Shown here piece after piece: positions 23,730 to 33,725 of a DNA stretch of 61,665 bases; position 1 is the first letter of the stretch; every line of letters begins with the position of its first letter. The stretch lies in contig DASUZD010000007.1 of the NCBI GenBank assembly GCA_036377055.1, forward strand, positions 1 through 61,665, read 5' to 3'. Origin of the DNA: DASUZD01 sp036377055 (GTDB lineage: Bacteria > Actinomycetota > Thermoleophilia > Gaiellales > Gaiellaceae). A program made the position numbers and the translations under genes. The notes beneath the pieces were generated by a model, which saw only the letters and a program-made list of their open reading frames with translations, did no database searches and was not told the DNA's origin.

Positions 23730-24446
23730 GTGCTCCGGCTCCCGTCCGCGACCGCGGAGGTCTGGTGGGCCCGACGGAGCGATGCCGCAGCGCGTTTCGA
23801 GACGCTTCTCGACGAGGCCGAGCGCGAGCGCCTGAGCGCGTATCGCCGCGACGAGGATCGCGAGCGCTTCCTCGTCGGCTGCGCGCTCGCCAAGGCCGCC
23901 GCGGCCGCGTACACCGGCGAGCCCGTAGACGCCGTTCGCCTGGACCGAACGTGCGACGCTTGCGGGAAGCCGCACGGCAAGCCGAGGCTCGCCGGCAGCG
24001 AGCTGGAGCTGTCGGTGACGCACTCCGGCGAGCTCGTGGGCGTGGCGTTCGCCGCGGGGAGGCCGGTCGGGCTCGACGTCGAGCAGCTGACGGAGCGGGC
24101 CCGGGCGACCGAGCTCGAGGGACTGGTCCTGTCGGATGGAGAGTCGGCGGCGCTCGCGAGGCTCGGCCCGCTCGACCGCGAGCGGGCGTTCCTCGTCGCG
24201 TGGACGCGCAAGGAGGCGCTCACCAAGGCCACAGGCGCGGGCCTTCGCCTGCCGATGCGGGACGTGGTCGTCTCGCCGGCGGCCGAGCCGCCGCGGCTGG
24301 TCGGGTGGCCCTGGCCGGCGCCGCCGCAGACCGTCGCGCTCTTCGACCTCGAGGTCGAGGCGGGGTACGTGGCGGCGCTGGCCGCGCTCGGCGAGTGCCG
24401 CAGCGTCGAGACCCGCGACGGCTCGACGCTCCTCGCGGGCACGTGA
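23730..24446 (+). CDS. Sfp-type 4'-phosphopantetheinyl transferase
   Basis: A 238-residue enzyme that transfers phosphopantetheine from CoA to carrier proteins. Visible family motifs: the CDACGKPHGKP segment ahead of the active site, VTHSGELVGVAFA, PVGLDVEQL (with the metal-binding Asp and Glu) and FLVAWTRKEALTKATGAGL (WxxKEA). Its length matches Sfp-type enzymes. GTG 23730 comes 2 bp after the upstream stop, so the two genes are coupled. No carrier-protein or NRPS/PKS gene lies in the window, so its target is elsewhere. Confidence 0.85.
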   Translation: MLRLPSATAEVWWARRSDAAARFETLLDEAERERLSAYRRDEDRERFLVGCALAKAAAAAYTGEPVDAVRLDRTCDACGKPHGKPRLAGSELELSVTHSGELVGVAFAAGRPVGLDVEQLTERARATELEGLVLSDGESAALARLGPLDRERAFLVAWTRKEALTKATGAGLRLPMRDVVVSPAAEPPRLVGWPWPAPPQTVALFDLEVEAGYVAALAALGECRSVETRDGSTLLAGT

Positions 24447-24505
24447 ACTAGCCGTTCCGGGCGTTTCCAGAGCCGGGCACAAGCGCTCGGTCAGAATCCA
24501 GCCGT

Positions 24506-26647
24506 GTGAGGCTTCGCCCGCCCGTCGCTCACCGCCTGGCTCTGGTCGCGATCGTCCTGGGCGCGGGCTACCTGGCCGTCTCCTACTCGGTCCCCGCGAC
24601 CGAGTGGGCCGTCATGACGGACGAGCTCCAGACCTCGAAGCTCGCGACCAGCGTCGCGCAGACGCTCTCGCCGGTGCCGCGGATCCACGGCGAGTACTAC
24701 GGCGCGCTCAGCCAGCTCTACCCGGTGCTGATCGCGCCCTTCTTCGGGCTCTTCTCGGCTCCGGCCGCGGTGACGACGGCGCACGCGCTGAACGCGCTGC
24801 TGCTCGCCGGCGCGGCCTGGCCCGCGTACCTGCTCGCCCGCGCCGTGACCGGTTCGCGCGCCGCGGGCTATGCAGCCGCCGCTCTCACCGCGTTCGTCCC
24901 CTGGCTCGTCCTCTCGACGACGCTGCTGACCGAGAACGCGGCCTACCCGGCCTTCGTCTGGGGAGTCTGGCTCTGCTATCGCACGCTGGTCGAGCCGAGC
25001 CTGGCTCGCGACACGGCCGCCCTCGGCGGCCTCGTGCTCGTCTTCTTCGCCCGGACACAGCTGTTCGTGCTGGCGGTGGCGCTTCCATTCGCGCTCCTCG
25101 CGCACGACACCGGCTTCGCGCTCGCAACGGCGAGCCGAGGCCGCAGGCTGGCGGCGCTCGCCCGAGGAGCGCGCCGAGCCGTCACGGCCCACCCGCTGCT
25201 GGTCGTCGCGTACGTGGCCGCGGGGGCAGCCGCGCTTGCGACCCGCAACTCGCTCGACCGCGTCCTCGGCAACTACGGGCAGGCGGCACACGGTGACCTC
25301 TTCCCGAGCGGGATCTGGCGCGCGGCAGCAGTCCACTTCGACTACGTCGTCGTCGGCGTGGGCGTCGCGCCCTTCCTGCTCGCGACCGCGTGGAGCCTCG
25401 TCGCGGTGCTCAGGCCTGAACGGCGAGAGGCGCACGCCTTCGCTGTCCTCCTGCTGGCGCTCGTCCCGCTGCTGACGCTCGAGGCGGCCTCGTTCGACCT
25501 CCGTTTCACGCCCGGCGCGTTCGCCCAGGACCGCTACCTCTGCTACCTCGCGCCGCTGTTCGCGGTCGGCGCCGCCGGCGCGTTGCTCGAGGGCCGGCAG
25601 CGCGTCCTGAGCGCCGCGCTCGTGGTCGTGCTCGGCGCCGCGTTCTTCTGGATCGCAGGCCTCGCCTCGTACGGCACCGGCGTCGTCGTCTTCTGGGCGT
25701 CGCCGGCCGCGGCCTTCCACCCCACGCTGGCGAGCGCCGCGAGCGCCTTCGGGCTGTCGCTCGAGGAGCTCGTGCGCTGGGGAGGCGTGGTCGTCGCGGC
25801 CGCACTCGCCGCTGCGGTCTGGCGGGCGCCGGGTCGTGCCACGCTCGTCGTCGTCGCAGGCGCGGTCGCCGCCTTCGGCGCCGTCGAGGCGGCGTACGTC
25901 TTCGACCGGGTCGCCGCTCCGGCGACGCGGCGAGCGCGGCTCATCGAGGGAATCCGGCGTGACTGGATCGACGCCCGCCTCCCGGCCGGCAGCTCCGTGG
26001 CGCTCGTCGCGAACCCGCGCCTCCGTCCCGAGTACTGGTGGGACGCCGAGTTCTGGAACAAGACCGTCGACCGCGCCGTCAGCGTCGACGGCGGCCCGAC
26101 CTCGACGCCCTTCCCGGTGACCCGCCTCACCGTCGATCCCGGAACCGGCGCCGTCCGTGGGCGCGAGCCGACGTCCTTCCTGGTCGTGGACGGCAGCGAG
26201 TCGCGCTTCCGCTTCGAAGGCACCACACGCCTCGCCACCGCCGGACCGCTCGCGCTCGTCCAGGTCGCCCGTCCCTACCGCGCGCTGTGGCTGACGCAGG
26301 GCGTGACGGCCGACGGCTGGGCCCGCCCCGGCCGCACCGTCCACATCCGTTTCTTCGCCGGCACCCGGCCGGGCGCGCGCCGGATCGTGGTCACGCTGAG
26401 CCCGTTCAGCGAGTCCCGCAGCCCGCAGAGCTTCACGCTGCGCAGCGGCACAACGATCCGTCGCGGTCAGGCGAGCGCGGGCCGGCCAGCCCGTGTCCGC
26501 TTCACGGCGTGCGCCCCGCCTCAGGGGTACGCGCTCGCCAACCTGGTCACGCACGGCGTCGCCCGCCTCCCCGACGGCCGCGTCGTCGGACTTCACGTCG
26601 ATCGCGTGGAGACCGCGGCCGCATCGAGAACGACCTGCCGTGGCTGA
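24506..26647 (+). CDS. polytopic GT-C-like membrane glycosyltransferase
   Basis: A 713-residue protein with about ten hydrophobic segments in residues 1-480 and a soluble C-terminal domain. After the first helix an acidic loop (VMTDELQTSKLA) fits the catalytic Asp/Glu of GT-C glycosyltransferases, and RDTAAL and FARTQLF follow. The C-terminal part has a YWWDAEFWN segment and a beta-rich tail. Such enzymes transfer sugars from lipid-linked donors on the outer face of the membrane. The start GTG lies 8 nt after CAGAAT. It stands alone, just upstream of the RHS gene. Substrate unknown. Confidence 0.55.
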   Translation: MRLRPPVAHRLALVAIVLGAGYLAVSYSVPATEWAVMTDELQTSKLATSVAQTLSPVPRIHGEYYGALSQLYPVLIAPFFGLFSAPAAVTTAHALNALLLAGAAWPAYLLARAVTGSRAAGYAAAALTAFVPWLVLSTTLLTENAAYPAFVWGVWLCYRTLVEPSLARDTAALGGLVLVFFARTQLFVLAVALPFALLAHDTGFALATASRGRRLAALARGARRAVTAHPLLVVAYVAAGAAALATRNSLDRVLGNYGQAAHGDLFPSGIWRAAAVHFDYVVVGVGVAPFLLATAWSLVAVLRPERREAHAFAVLLLALVPLLTLEAASFDLRFTPGAFAQDRYLCYLAPLFAVGAAGALLEGRQRVLSAALVVVLGAAFFWIAGLASYGTGVVVFWASPAAAFHPTLASAASAFGLSLEELVRWGGVVVAAALAAAVWRAPGRATLVVVAGAVAAFGAVEAAYVFDRVAAPATRRARLIEGIRRDWIDARLPAGSSVALVANPRLRPEYWWDAEFWNKTVDRAVSVDGGPTSTPFPVTRLTVDPGTGAVRGREPTSFLVVDGSESRFRFEGTTRLATAGPLALVQVARPYRALWLTQGVTADGWARPGRTVHIRFFAGTRPGARRIVVTLSPFSESRSPQSFTLRSGTTIRRGQASAGRPARVRFTACAPPQGYALANLVTHGVARLPDGRVVGLHVDRVETAAASRTTCRG

Positions 26648-26685
26648 CCGAACCAGCCCCGTGTCGGTCGGATTGTTAAGCGTTG

Positions 26686-26714
26686 TTGACGGACTAAGCG
26701 ACAAGTCGTAGGTT
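26686..26714 (+). promoter_or_regulatory. promoter of the RHS gene
   Basis: -35 TTGACG (26686-26691), a 17-bp spacer and -10 TAGGTT (26709-26714). This is the best match to a housekeeping promoter in the window and lies 67 bp before the RHS start, which has a GAAGGAG ribosome binding site. Confidence 0.55.
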
Positions 26715-26781
26715 CGCTCCTGCCGTCAGAACTGGAGTGGGAGGCCCCGCAAGTGCCTTCCCCGGGAGCGAAGGAGTCGCC

Positions 26782-29700
26782 ATGCCGCAGCATGCCCTCA
26801 CACCGGCCTCGAAGGGAATCCTGCGGCTCGGTCGCCGCACGCGCGCAGCGAGCCTCGCGCTCGCAGGGCTGGCGCTCGCCGTGGTCCTCGTGGGCGTCGT
26901 CGGCTCGGCGCAGGCGGCTCCGCCCTCGACCGCGATCACCTACGCCTACGACGAGCTCGGCCGGCTGGTCGCGGTCTCCGATCCGACCCAGGGCGCCGCG
27001 AAGTACACGTACGACGCCGTCGGCAACCTGACGGCGATTGCGCGGCAGACGGTCAGCGCCGTCTCCGTCCTCAGCTTCGCGCCGAAGGCCGGTCCCGCCG
27101 GGACGACCGTGACGATCTACGGCACTGGCTACAGCGCGACGCCGTCGCAGAACACGGTCAAGTTCAACGGCACCGTCGGCACGGTCGTCTCGTCGCAGGC
27201 GACGAAGATCGTCGCCACGGTCCCGGCCGGCGCGACGACGGGGACGATCAGCGTGACCGCCCCGGGCGGCACGGGGACGTCGTCGGGCTCCTACACCGTC
27301 GGCCCCGCAGGCCCGTCGATCACGGGCTTCTCGCCAGGCGTCGCCTCGGTTGGCGGATCGGTGACGGTCACCGGAACGGGCTTCGACACGTCCGCGATCA
27401 ACGACGTCCTCGCGACCGGCAAGGCGCGCGCCCAGGTGACGGCCGCGAGCGCAACGAGCCTCACCGGCTCGATCGGCGGGCCCGGCAGCGGCCACGTCGT
27501 CGTCGCGACACCGACCGGAACCGCGACCTCGACCGGGATCATCTACGTCCCGCCGTCGCCGTACACCGCAGCGGACGTCGACAACACGGCGTCGATGTCG
27601 ATCGGCGACACGCGCACGGTGTCGGTCGGCGCCGCGAACAAGATCGCGCTCGTCGCCTTCGACGGCAGCTCGGGCCAGCGCGTCTCGCTCACTTTCACAA
27701 GCGTCACGTTCAGCGGCTCGAGCTGCTGTAGCGCGACCGCCTCGATCCTCAACCCCGACGGCTCGACGCTCGTCAGCCCGAGCTACTTCGGCACGAGCGG
27801 CGGCTTCGTCGACGCAGCGACGCTGCCGCAGGACGGCACGTACACGATCGTCATCGACCCCCAGGGGACGGCGACCGGCAGTGCCTCGATGACGCTCGGG
27901 AACGTCCCGGCCGATGCCACCGCCTCGATCACGCCGGGCGGTTCGCCCGTCACCCTGACGACCACCGTCGCGGGCCAGAACGGCTCGCTGACCTTCAGCG
28001 GCACGAGCGGCCAGCGGATCAGCCTCGACGTGGGCAGCGTCACGTTCTCGGGCTCGAGCTGCTGTAGCGCGACCGTCGCGCTCGTGGCCCCGGACGGCTC
28101 GACGCTCGTGCCGGCGAACTACATCGGCACCCTGACGAGCGGCGAGGTGATCGACGCCACCACGCTTCCTCAGACCGGCACGTACACGCTGGTCGTCGAT
28201 CCCCAAGGACAGGCGACCGGCAGCGCCCGGTTCACGCTCTACAACGTCCCCGGAGACACGGGCGGGACGATCACGCCCGGCGGCTCGCCCGTGACGGTCA
28301 CGATCTCGACCCCGGGGCAGAACGCGAGCTACACGTTCAGCGGGTCACAGAACCAGCGCATCAGCCTGAACATCGACCAGGTCACGCTTGGCACCTCGAG
28401 CTGCTGCAGCGGCAAGGTGTCGATCCGCAACCCGGACGGCTCGACACTCGTCAGCCCGACCTACTTCGGCACGCTCGGGAACACCTTCGTCGACACGCTC
28501 ACCCTCGCCCAGACGGGCACGTACACGATCTTCGTCGACCCGCAGGGAAACGCGACCGGATCGGCTCGGCTCACGCTCTACGACGTCCCCGCCGACGCGA
28601 CGGGAACGATCACACCAGGCGGCGCCGCACAGACCGTCACCACGACGGTCCCGGGCCAGAACGCGAGCTACACGTTCAGCGGCACGCAGAACCAGCGCAT
28701 CAGCCTGAATATCGACAACGTCACCATGGGCAGCTCGAGCTGCTGCAGCGCGAAGGTCTCGATCAAGAACCCCGACGGCTCGACGCTCGTCAATCCAACC
28801 TTCTTCGGCACGCTCGGAAACACCTTCATCGACACGCTCACCCTGGCGCAGACGGGGACCTACACGATCGTCGTCGACCCGCAGTCCGACGCCACCGGTT
28901 CCGCCCGCTTCTCCCTCTACGACGTGCCCGCCGACACGACCGGCTCCATGTCGATCGGCGGGCCGTCGCAGAACGTCACCGTCACCACGCCGGGTCAGAA
29001 CGCGACCCTCACGTTTGCCGGCACGACCAACAAGAACATCCACCTCACGCTCTCGAACGTCACCATCGGCACGTCGAGCTGCTGCAGCGGCAAGGTCTCG
29101 ATCAAGAACCCCGACGGCTCGACGCTCGTCAATCCAACCTTCTTCGGGACGCTCGGGAACACCACCGTCAGCGCGACACTCCCGGTCGACGGCACGTACA
29201 CGATCCTCGTCGACCCGCAGTCGAACGCCACCGGCTCGGCCACGCTCACCCTCACCGACCCGCCGGTCGCGGAGACGCTCCGTGCGGCCCCGCTCTTCGA
29301 CCCCGTGACGAACCTGCTCCAGCCGCCGCGGATCGAGTCTCCGGCGAAGGTCGCACGCGAGCGCGCGCCGCAGGGCGCAGCTCGCTCAGCCGCGCCCACC
29401 TCCACGGCGGCAAACCCGCACCCGAACATCGACTTCGACACCCCGGACGCCGAGGACTGGACGCCGGGCGCGGGCAACCGGACCGGCGACTGGCGGCGCC
29501 ACCTGCCGCACAGCCCGTGGCAGTCGCTCGCGCCCCTGCGCGCCCGCGGCGGGATCACTGCCCTCTCCGGACAGACGCTGACGCTGAACGGCAAGCCGCT
29601 CGAAGGCGTCAAGGTCGAGCTGGAGGACACGAGCCTCACGACGAAGGCCGACGACACCGGCCGCTTCCTGCTCTCGGAGGCGCCCGACGGCCATCACGTG

Positions 29701-32700
29701 CTGATCGTCGACGGCCGAGCCGCCGGCACGCCCGGGAAGCAGTACGGCCGCTTCGAGATCGGCGTCGACATCGTCGCGCACCGCACGAACGCGCTCGACT
29801 ACACCATCTGGATGCCGAAGCTCGACAACGCCGGCGAGGCGACGATCGCATCGCCCACGACGCAGGAGACCGTCGTCAAGACGCCCAAGATCCCGGGCCT
29901 CGAGCTCCACCTCCAGCCGGGCACGACGATCACCGACGAGAACGGGAAACCGATCACGAAGATCTCGATCTCCCCCGTGCCGGTCGACCGGCCGCCCTTC
30001 CCGCTTCCGCTCGGCGTCACCGTGCCGCTCTACTTCACGATCCAGCCGGGCGGCGCGTACCTCTCGAAGCCGGCACAGCTGATCTATCCGAACTACACGC
30101 ACCTCCCGGCCGGCCAGCGCGTCCCGTTCTGGAACTACGACCCGGACAAGAAGGGCTGGTACATCTACGGCCAGGGCACGGTGAGTGCTGACGCCAAGCA
30201 AGTGGTCCCGGACGCGAGCACGCGCATCTACTCGTTCACGGGCGCGATGATCTCAGGCGGCCCGAACCCGCCGAACAAGGGGCCGAAGGGACGCCAGAAG
30301 GGTGGTGACCCGGTCGATCTCGGCACGGGGCTCTTCGTCGAGCAGAAGACGGATCTCGTCGAGCCTGGTCCGCTCCCTCTGGTCTTGACGCGGACGTACC
30401 GGCAAGGAGACGCCAACTCGTACTCGTTCGGGATCGGCACGACGATGCCGTACGACCTCCGGCTGTGGTCCGTGAACAACTACCAGGACGCCGACCTCGT
30501 CCTGCCGACCGGCGGACGGATTCACTACGTCCGGATCTCGCCGGGAACCGGATTCAGCGACGCCGTCTACGAGGCACAGACCACGCCGAGCACTTTCTAC
30601 CGCTCGAAGATCGCGTGGAACGGCAACGGCTGGAATCTCACGCTCACCGACGGAACGGTCTACGTGTTCGGCGACCTCGCGCCGCTCCAATCCATTCGCG
30701 ACCGGTTCGGGAACACGATCACCGTGGCGCACGCGAGCGGGTCGAGCGGCAACGTGACCCAGGTCACGGCGTCGGACGGCCGCTGGATCAAGTTCACCTA
30801 CGACGGTTCGAACCGGATCACGCAGGCGGCCGACAACGCGGGTCGGACCGTCGGATACACGTACGACGGGTCAGGACGGCTCCAGACGGTGACCGACGCT
30901 GCGGGCGGCGTCACGACGTACGGCTACGACGCCCAGAACGAGATGACGACGATCAAGGACCCGACGCTCGTCACCTACCTGACCAACACCTACGACGCGA
31001 ACGGGCGAGTCCAGAAGCAGACCTTCGCCGACAACACCTTCTACCAGTACGCGTACACCATCGACGGCAACGGAAACGTGACGCAGACCGACGTCACGGA
31101 TCCGCGTGGGATCGTCCATCGAGAGACGTTCGGCGCCGACGGTTACGTGCTCACCGACGTCGCCGCCCTCGGGACAGCGGACCAGCAGACGACGACCTAC
31201 CAGCGGCAAGCCGGAACGGACCTCGTCACCTCGATCACCGACCCGCTCAACCGACGGACCGACTTCACCTACGACGACTACGGCGACGTCACGAGCCAGA
31301 CACGCCTCGCCGGGACCAGCGGCGCCGTCACCACGAGCTTCACGTACACGCCTCAGTTCCACCAGCTCGCGACCGTTACCGACCCGCTGAACCACACGAC
31401 GACCAACGCGTACAACGCGAGCGGCGCGCTCACCTCGATCACGGACCCGCTCAACCACTCGACGACCTTCGTGCCGAACGGCGCCGGGCAGCCGACTCAG
31501 ATCACGGACGCCCTCAACCACACGAGCACGCTCACCTACGTCCTCGGAGATCTCGTCCGCGTCACCGATTCGCTGGGCGGTGTCGTGGCGCGGTTCGTCG
31601 ACAACGCCGGTCGCGTCGGCTCCGTGACCGATCCGCTCGGGAACGTGTCGAAGACGCAGTACGACGCCCTGAACGACGTCCTCAAGACGACGGACCCGAA
31701 GGGCGCACAGAACACCTTCGTCTACGACGCGAACGGGCGCCTGAAGTCGCTCACCGACGCCGCCACGCACCAGACGACGTTCGCCTACAACAACATGGGC
31801 CGGCTCAGCACGCGCACCGACCCGCTCACGCACCAGCAGGCCTACGCGTACGACGCGGACGGGAACGTCACGAGCTTCACCGATGCGAAGGGGCAGGTCA
31901 CGACGTACAGGTACGACAACCTGAACCGTCGCACGTTCGTTGGCTTCGGCACCACCGGAACGCCGCCGAACCAGAGCTACACGAGCACGATCGCCTACAC
32001 GTTCGACGCGGGCGACCGGCTGCGGCAGACCGTCGACTCGGCGAACGGGACGATCACGGACGTCTACGACGACCTGAACCGGCTGACGAGCGAGACGACT
32101 CCGCAGGGAACGGTCTCGTCGACGTACGACGTCGCCAGCCGCCGCGCGACGATGACGGTCACCGGCCAACCACAGGTGACCTACTCGTACGACGCGCAGA
32201 ACAGACTCACACAAATCTCGAACGGCACGTCGACGGTCGGGGTCGGCTACGACGACACCAACCGCCAGACCAGCACGACGCTCCCGGACGGCATCGTCGA
32301 GACGTACGCCTACGACAACGCGTCACGAGTGACCGGGATCACGGACACGCTCGGCGCGAACACGCTCGGAACGCTGAGCTACGACTACGACGCCACCGGC
32401 CGTCGCGACGCCGTCTGGGGGAGCTATGCCCGGACCGGACTCCCGGCCGCCGTCAGCTCGCGGACGTACGACGCTGGAAACGAGCTGACGAAGATCGGCA
32501 ACACGAGGACGACGAACGACCTGAACGGGAGCCTCACCAGCGACGGCACGACGACCTACACATGGAACAACCGCGCTCAGCTCGCGTCGACGAGCAAGAC
32601 GGGGACCACCGCGAGCTACACGTACGACGCGTTCGGCCGCCGCAAGAGCAAGACGCTGAACGGGACGACGACGAGCTACCTGTACGACGGGCCGAACGTC

Positions 32701-33684
32701 GTGCAGGAGCTCAACGGATCGACGCCGACGGCGAACCTGCTCGCGGGGCCGGCCTTTGACGAGACCTACCTCCGCTCGACGTCGACCGAGTCGCGGAGCT
32801 TCCTGACTGACGCGCTCGGAAGCCCGATCGCGCTCGCCGACGGAAGCGGGACGATCCAGACGTCGTACACCTATGACCCGTTCGGAAACGTAACGACCAG
32901 CGGGGCGTCGAGCTCGAACACGTTCCAGTACGCCGGGCGCGAGAGTGACGGCAACGGTCTCGTCGCGATGCGAGACCGCTACTACAGCCCGGCGCTCGAG
33001 CGGTTCATCAGCCAGGACCAGATCGGCTTCGCCGGCGGTGACGTGAACGCATACACGTATGCGGGCAACGACCCGATCAACGCGACGGATCCCACCGGCA
33101 AGGACATCGGCGGTGGCATCCTCGTCTTCGTCACGTGCGTCTTGTCCGGCCACAAGGACGCGGCCGGGATCGCCGTGTGCGCATTGTTCGGAGCAGCGGC
33201 CGCCGCGGTCCCGATCCCGACGGAGGAGTTCGCGCCCGCGGCCGCGGAAGAGGGTGAAGGCGCTGCCGCGGCGGAAGCCGCCGCCGAGGAGTCTGCCGCG
33301 GAGGCCGCCGAGGAGGAGTCGAGCGCACGGCTACCGCAGGACGAGGCCCGAGAGGCGCAGCAGCCACCGCCCGAGGCGAAGAACACGAACAGGCCGAACG
33401 CCGGTGGTGGCGGTGCCGCGCACAACGCCGAGATCGACGCACGGACTGCGGAGGTCGAAGCAGAGGGAGCGCAGGACGTGCGCGTCAACCAGGAGCAGGT
33501 CGACGCGAGCGGGAAACGCGTCGGTCGCAACCGCCCGGACCTCCAGTACACGATCAACGGCCAGAGGTACTACGAGGAGTGGGATACCGATCCGGCTCGC
33601 AGCGCCGCGCACGAGGCTCGGATCAAGGCCAACGATCCGAACGCGATCGTGATCCCGCACATCATCGAGCCATCAGCGCCGTAG
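26782..33684 (+). CDS. secreted RHS/YD-repeat polymorphic toxin
   Basis: A 2300-residue protein. An N-terminal signal (ALAGLALAVVLVGVVGSAQA) precedes two isolated YD repeats, two IPT/TIG domains (about 95-265), five 113-residue repeats with SSCCS, a carboxypeptidase-regulatory-like domain and a DUF6531 start (GDPVDLGTGLFVEQKTDLV). About 20 YD repeats follow, then the RHS core (YDPFGNVTT, RYYSPALERFISQD, NDPINATDPTGKD). The variable tip has an Ala/Glu-rich linker and a final domain with NRPDLQYTINGQRYYEEWD, which resembles a PD-(D/E)xK nuclease; toxin activity is inferred. ATG 26782 is chosen for its GAAGGAG. An HEAT-like gene lies just downstream in the opposite direction. Confidence 0.85.
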   Translation: MPQHALTPASKGILRLGRRTRAASLALAGLALAVVLVGVVGSAQAAPPSTAITYAYDELGRLVAVSDPTQGAAKYTYDAVGNLTAIARQTVSAVSVLSFAPKAGPAGTTVTIYGTGYSATPSQNTVKFNGTVGTVVSSQATKIVATVPAGATTGTISVTAPGGTGTSSGSYTVGPAGPSITGFSPGVASVGGSVTVTGTGFDTSAINDVLATGKARAQVTAASATSLTGSIGGPGSGHVVVATPTGTATSTGIIYVPPSPYTAADVDNTASMSIGDTRTVSVGAANKIALVAFDGSSGQRVSLTFTSVTFSGSSCCSATASILNPDGSTLVSPSYFGTSGGFVDAATLPQDGTYTIVIDPQGTATGSASMTLGNVPADATASITPGGSPVTLTTTVAGQNGSLTFSGTSGQRISLDVGSVTFSGSSCCSATVALVAPDGSTLVPANYIGTLTSGEVIDATTLPQTGTYTLVVDPQGQATGSARFTLYNVPGDTGGTITPGGSPVTVTISTPGQNASYTFSGSQNQRISLNIDQVTLGTSSCCSGKVSIRNPDGSTLVSPTYFGTLGNTFVDTLTLAQTGTYTIFVDPQGNATGSARLTLYDVPADATGTITPGGAAQTVTTTVPGQNASYTFSGTQNQRISLNIDNVTMGSSSCCSAKVSIKNPDGSTLVNPTFFGTLGNTFIDTLTLAQTGTYTIVVDPQSDATGSARFSLYDVPADTTGSMSIGGPSQNVTVTTPGQNATLTFAGTTNKNIHLTLSNVTIGTSSCCSGKVSIKNPDGSTLVNPTFFGTLGNTTVSATLPVDGTYTILVDPQSNATGSATLTLTDPPVAETLRAAPLFDPVTNLLQPPRIESPAKVARERAPQGAARSAAPTSTAANPHPNIDFDTPDAEDWTPGAGNRTGDWRRHLPHSPWQSLAPLRARGGITALSGQTLTLNGKPLEGVKVELEDTSLTTKADDTGRFLLSEAPDGHHVLIVDGRAAGTPGKQYGRFEIGVDIVAHRTNALDYTIWMPKLDNAGEATIASPTTQETVVKTPKIPGLELHLQPGTTITDENGKPITKISISPVPVDRPPFPLPLGVTVPLYFTIQPGGAYLSKPAQLIYPNYTHLPAGQRVPFWNYDPDKKGWYIYGQGTVSADAKQVVPDASTRIYSFTGAMISGGPNPPNKGPKGRQKGGDPVDLGTGLFVEQKTDLVEPGPLPLVLTRTYRQGDANSYSFGIGTTMPYDLRLWSVNNYQDADLVLPTGGRIHYVRISPGTGFSDAVYEAQTTPSTFYRSKIAWNGNGWNLTLTDGTVYVFGDLAPLQSIRDRFGNTITVAHASGSSGNVTQVTASDGRWIKFTYDGSNRITQAADNAGRTVGYTYDGSGRLQTVTDAAGGVTTYGYDAQNEMTTIKDPTLVTYLTNTYDANGRVQKQTFADNTFYQYAYTIDGNGNVTQTDVTDPRGIVHRETFGADGYVLTDVAALGTADQQTTTYQRQAGTDLVTSITDPLNRRTDFTYDDYGDVTSQTRLAGTSGAVTTSFTYTPQFHQLATVTDPLNHTTTNAYNASGALTSITDPLNHSTTFVPNGAGQPTQITDALNHTSTLTYVLGDLVRVTDSLGGVVARFVDNAGRVGSVTDPLGNVSKTQYDALNDVLKTTDPKGAQNTFVYDANGRLKSLTDAATHQTTFAYNNMGRLSTRTDPLTHQQAYAYDADGNVTSFTDAKGQVTTYRYDNLNRRTFVGFGTTGTPPNQSYTSTIAYTFDAGDRLRQTVDSANGTITDVYDDLNRLTSETTPQGTVSSTYDVASRRATMTVTGQPQVTYSYDAQNRLTQISNGTSTVGVGYDDTNRQTSTTLPDGIVETYAYDNASRVTGITDTLGANTLGTLSYDYDATGRRDAVWGSYARTGLPAAVSSRTYDAGNELTKIGNTRTTNDLNGSLTSDGTTTYTWNNRAQLASTSKTGTTASYTYDAFGRRKSKTLNGTTTSYLYDGPNVVQELNGSTPTANLLAGPAFDETYLRSTSTESRSFLTDALGSPIALADGSGTIQTSYTYDPFGNVTTSGASSSNTFQYAGRESDGNGLVAMRDRYYSPALERFISQDQIGFAGGDVNAYTYAGNDPINATDPTGKDIGGGILVFVTCVLSGHKDAAGIAVCALFGAAAAAVPIPTEEFAPAAAEEGEGAAAAEAAAEESAAEAAEEESSARLPQDEAREAQQPPPEAKNTNRPNAGGGGAAHNAEIDARTAEVEAEGAQDVRVNQEQVDASGKRVGRNRPDLQYTINGQRYYEEWDTDPARSAAHEARIKANDPNAIVIPHIIEPSAP
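27571..29268 (+). repeat. five tandem 113-residue repeats in the RHS protein
   Basis: Five units with a period of 339-342 bp, each with an SSCCS motif followed by a NPDGSTLV-like strand and a GTYTIVVDPQ-like strand, the shape of a pre-peptidase C-terminal (PPC) beta domain. Units 3-5 are most alike. The vicinal Cys pair is kept in all five. The repeats probably form a surface stalk. Confidence 0.75.
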
Positions 33685-33725
33685 CGAGGGCGGCGGCGTG
33701 CACGCCTCGCCGCCGTCGGCGGCCG

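Noticed and set aside
24491..26704. A 737-codon minus-strand frame opposite the membrane glycosyltransferase
   Set aside because: High GC creates long antisense frames; the translation is Arg/Glu/Gly-rich without hydrophobic core, whereas the plus strand gives regular membrane helices.
30871..32214. Minus-strand frame opposite the RHS repeats
   Set aside because: Its repeats mirror the YD codons and it has no independent motif.
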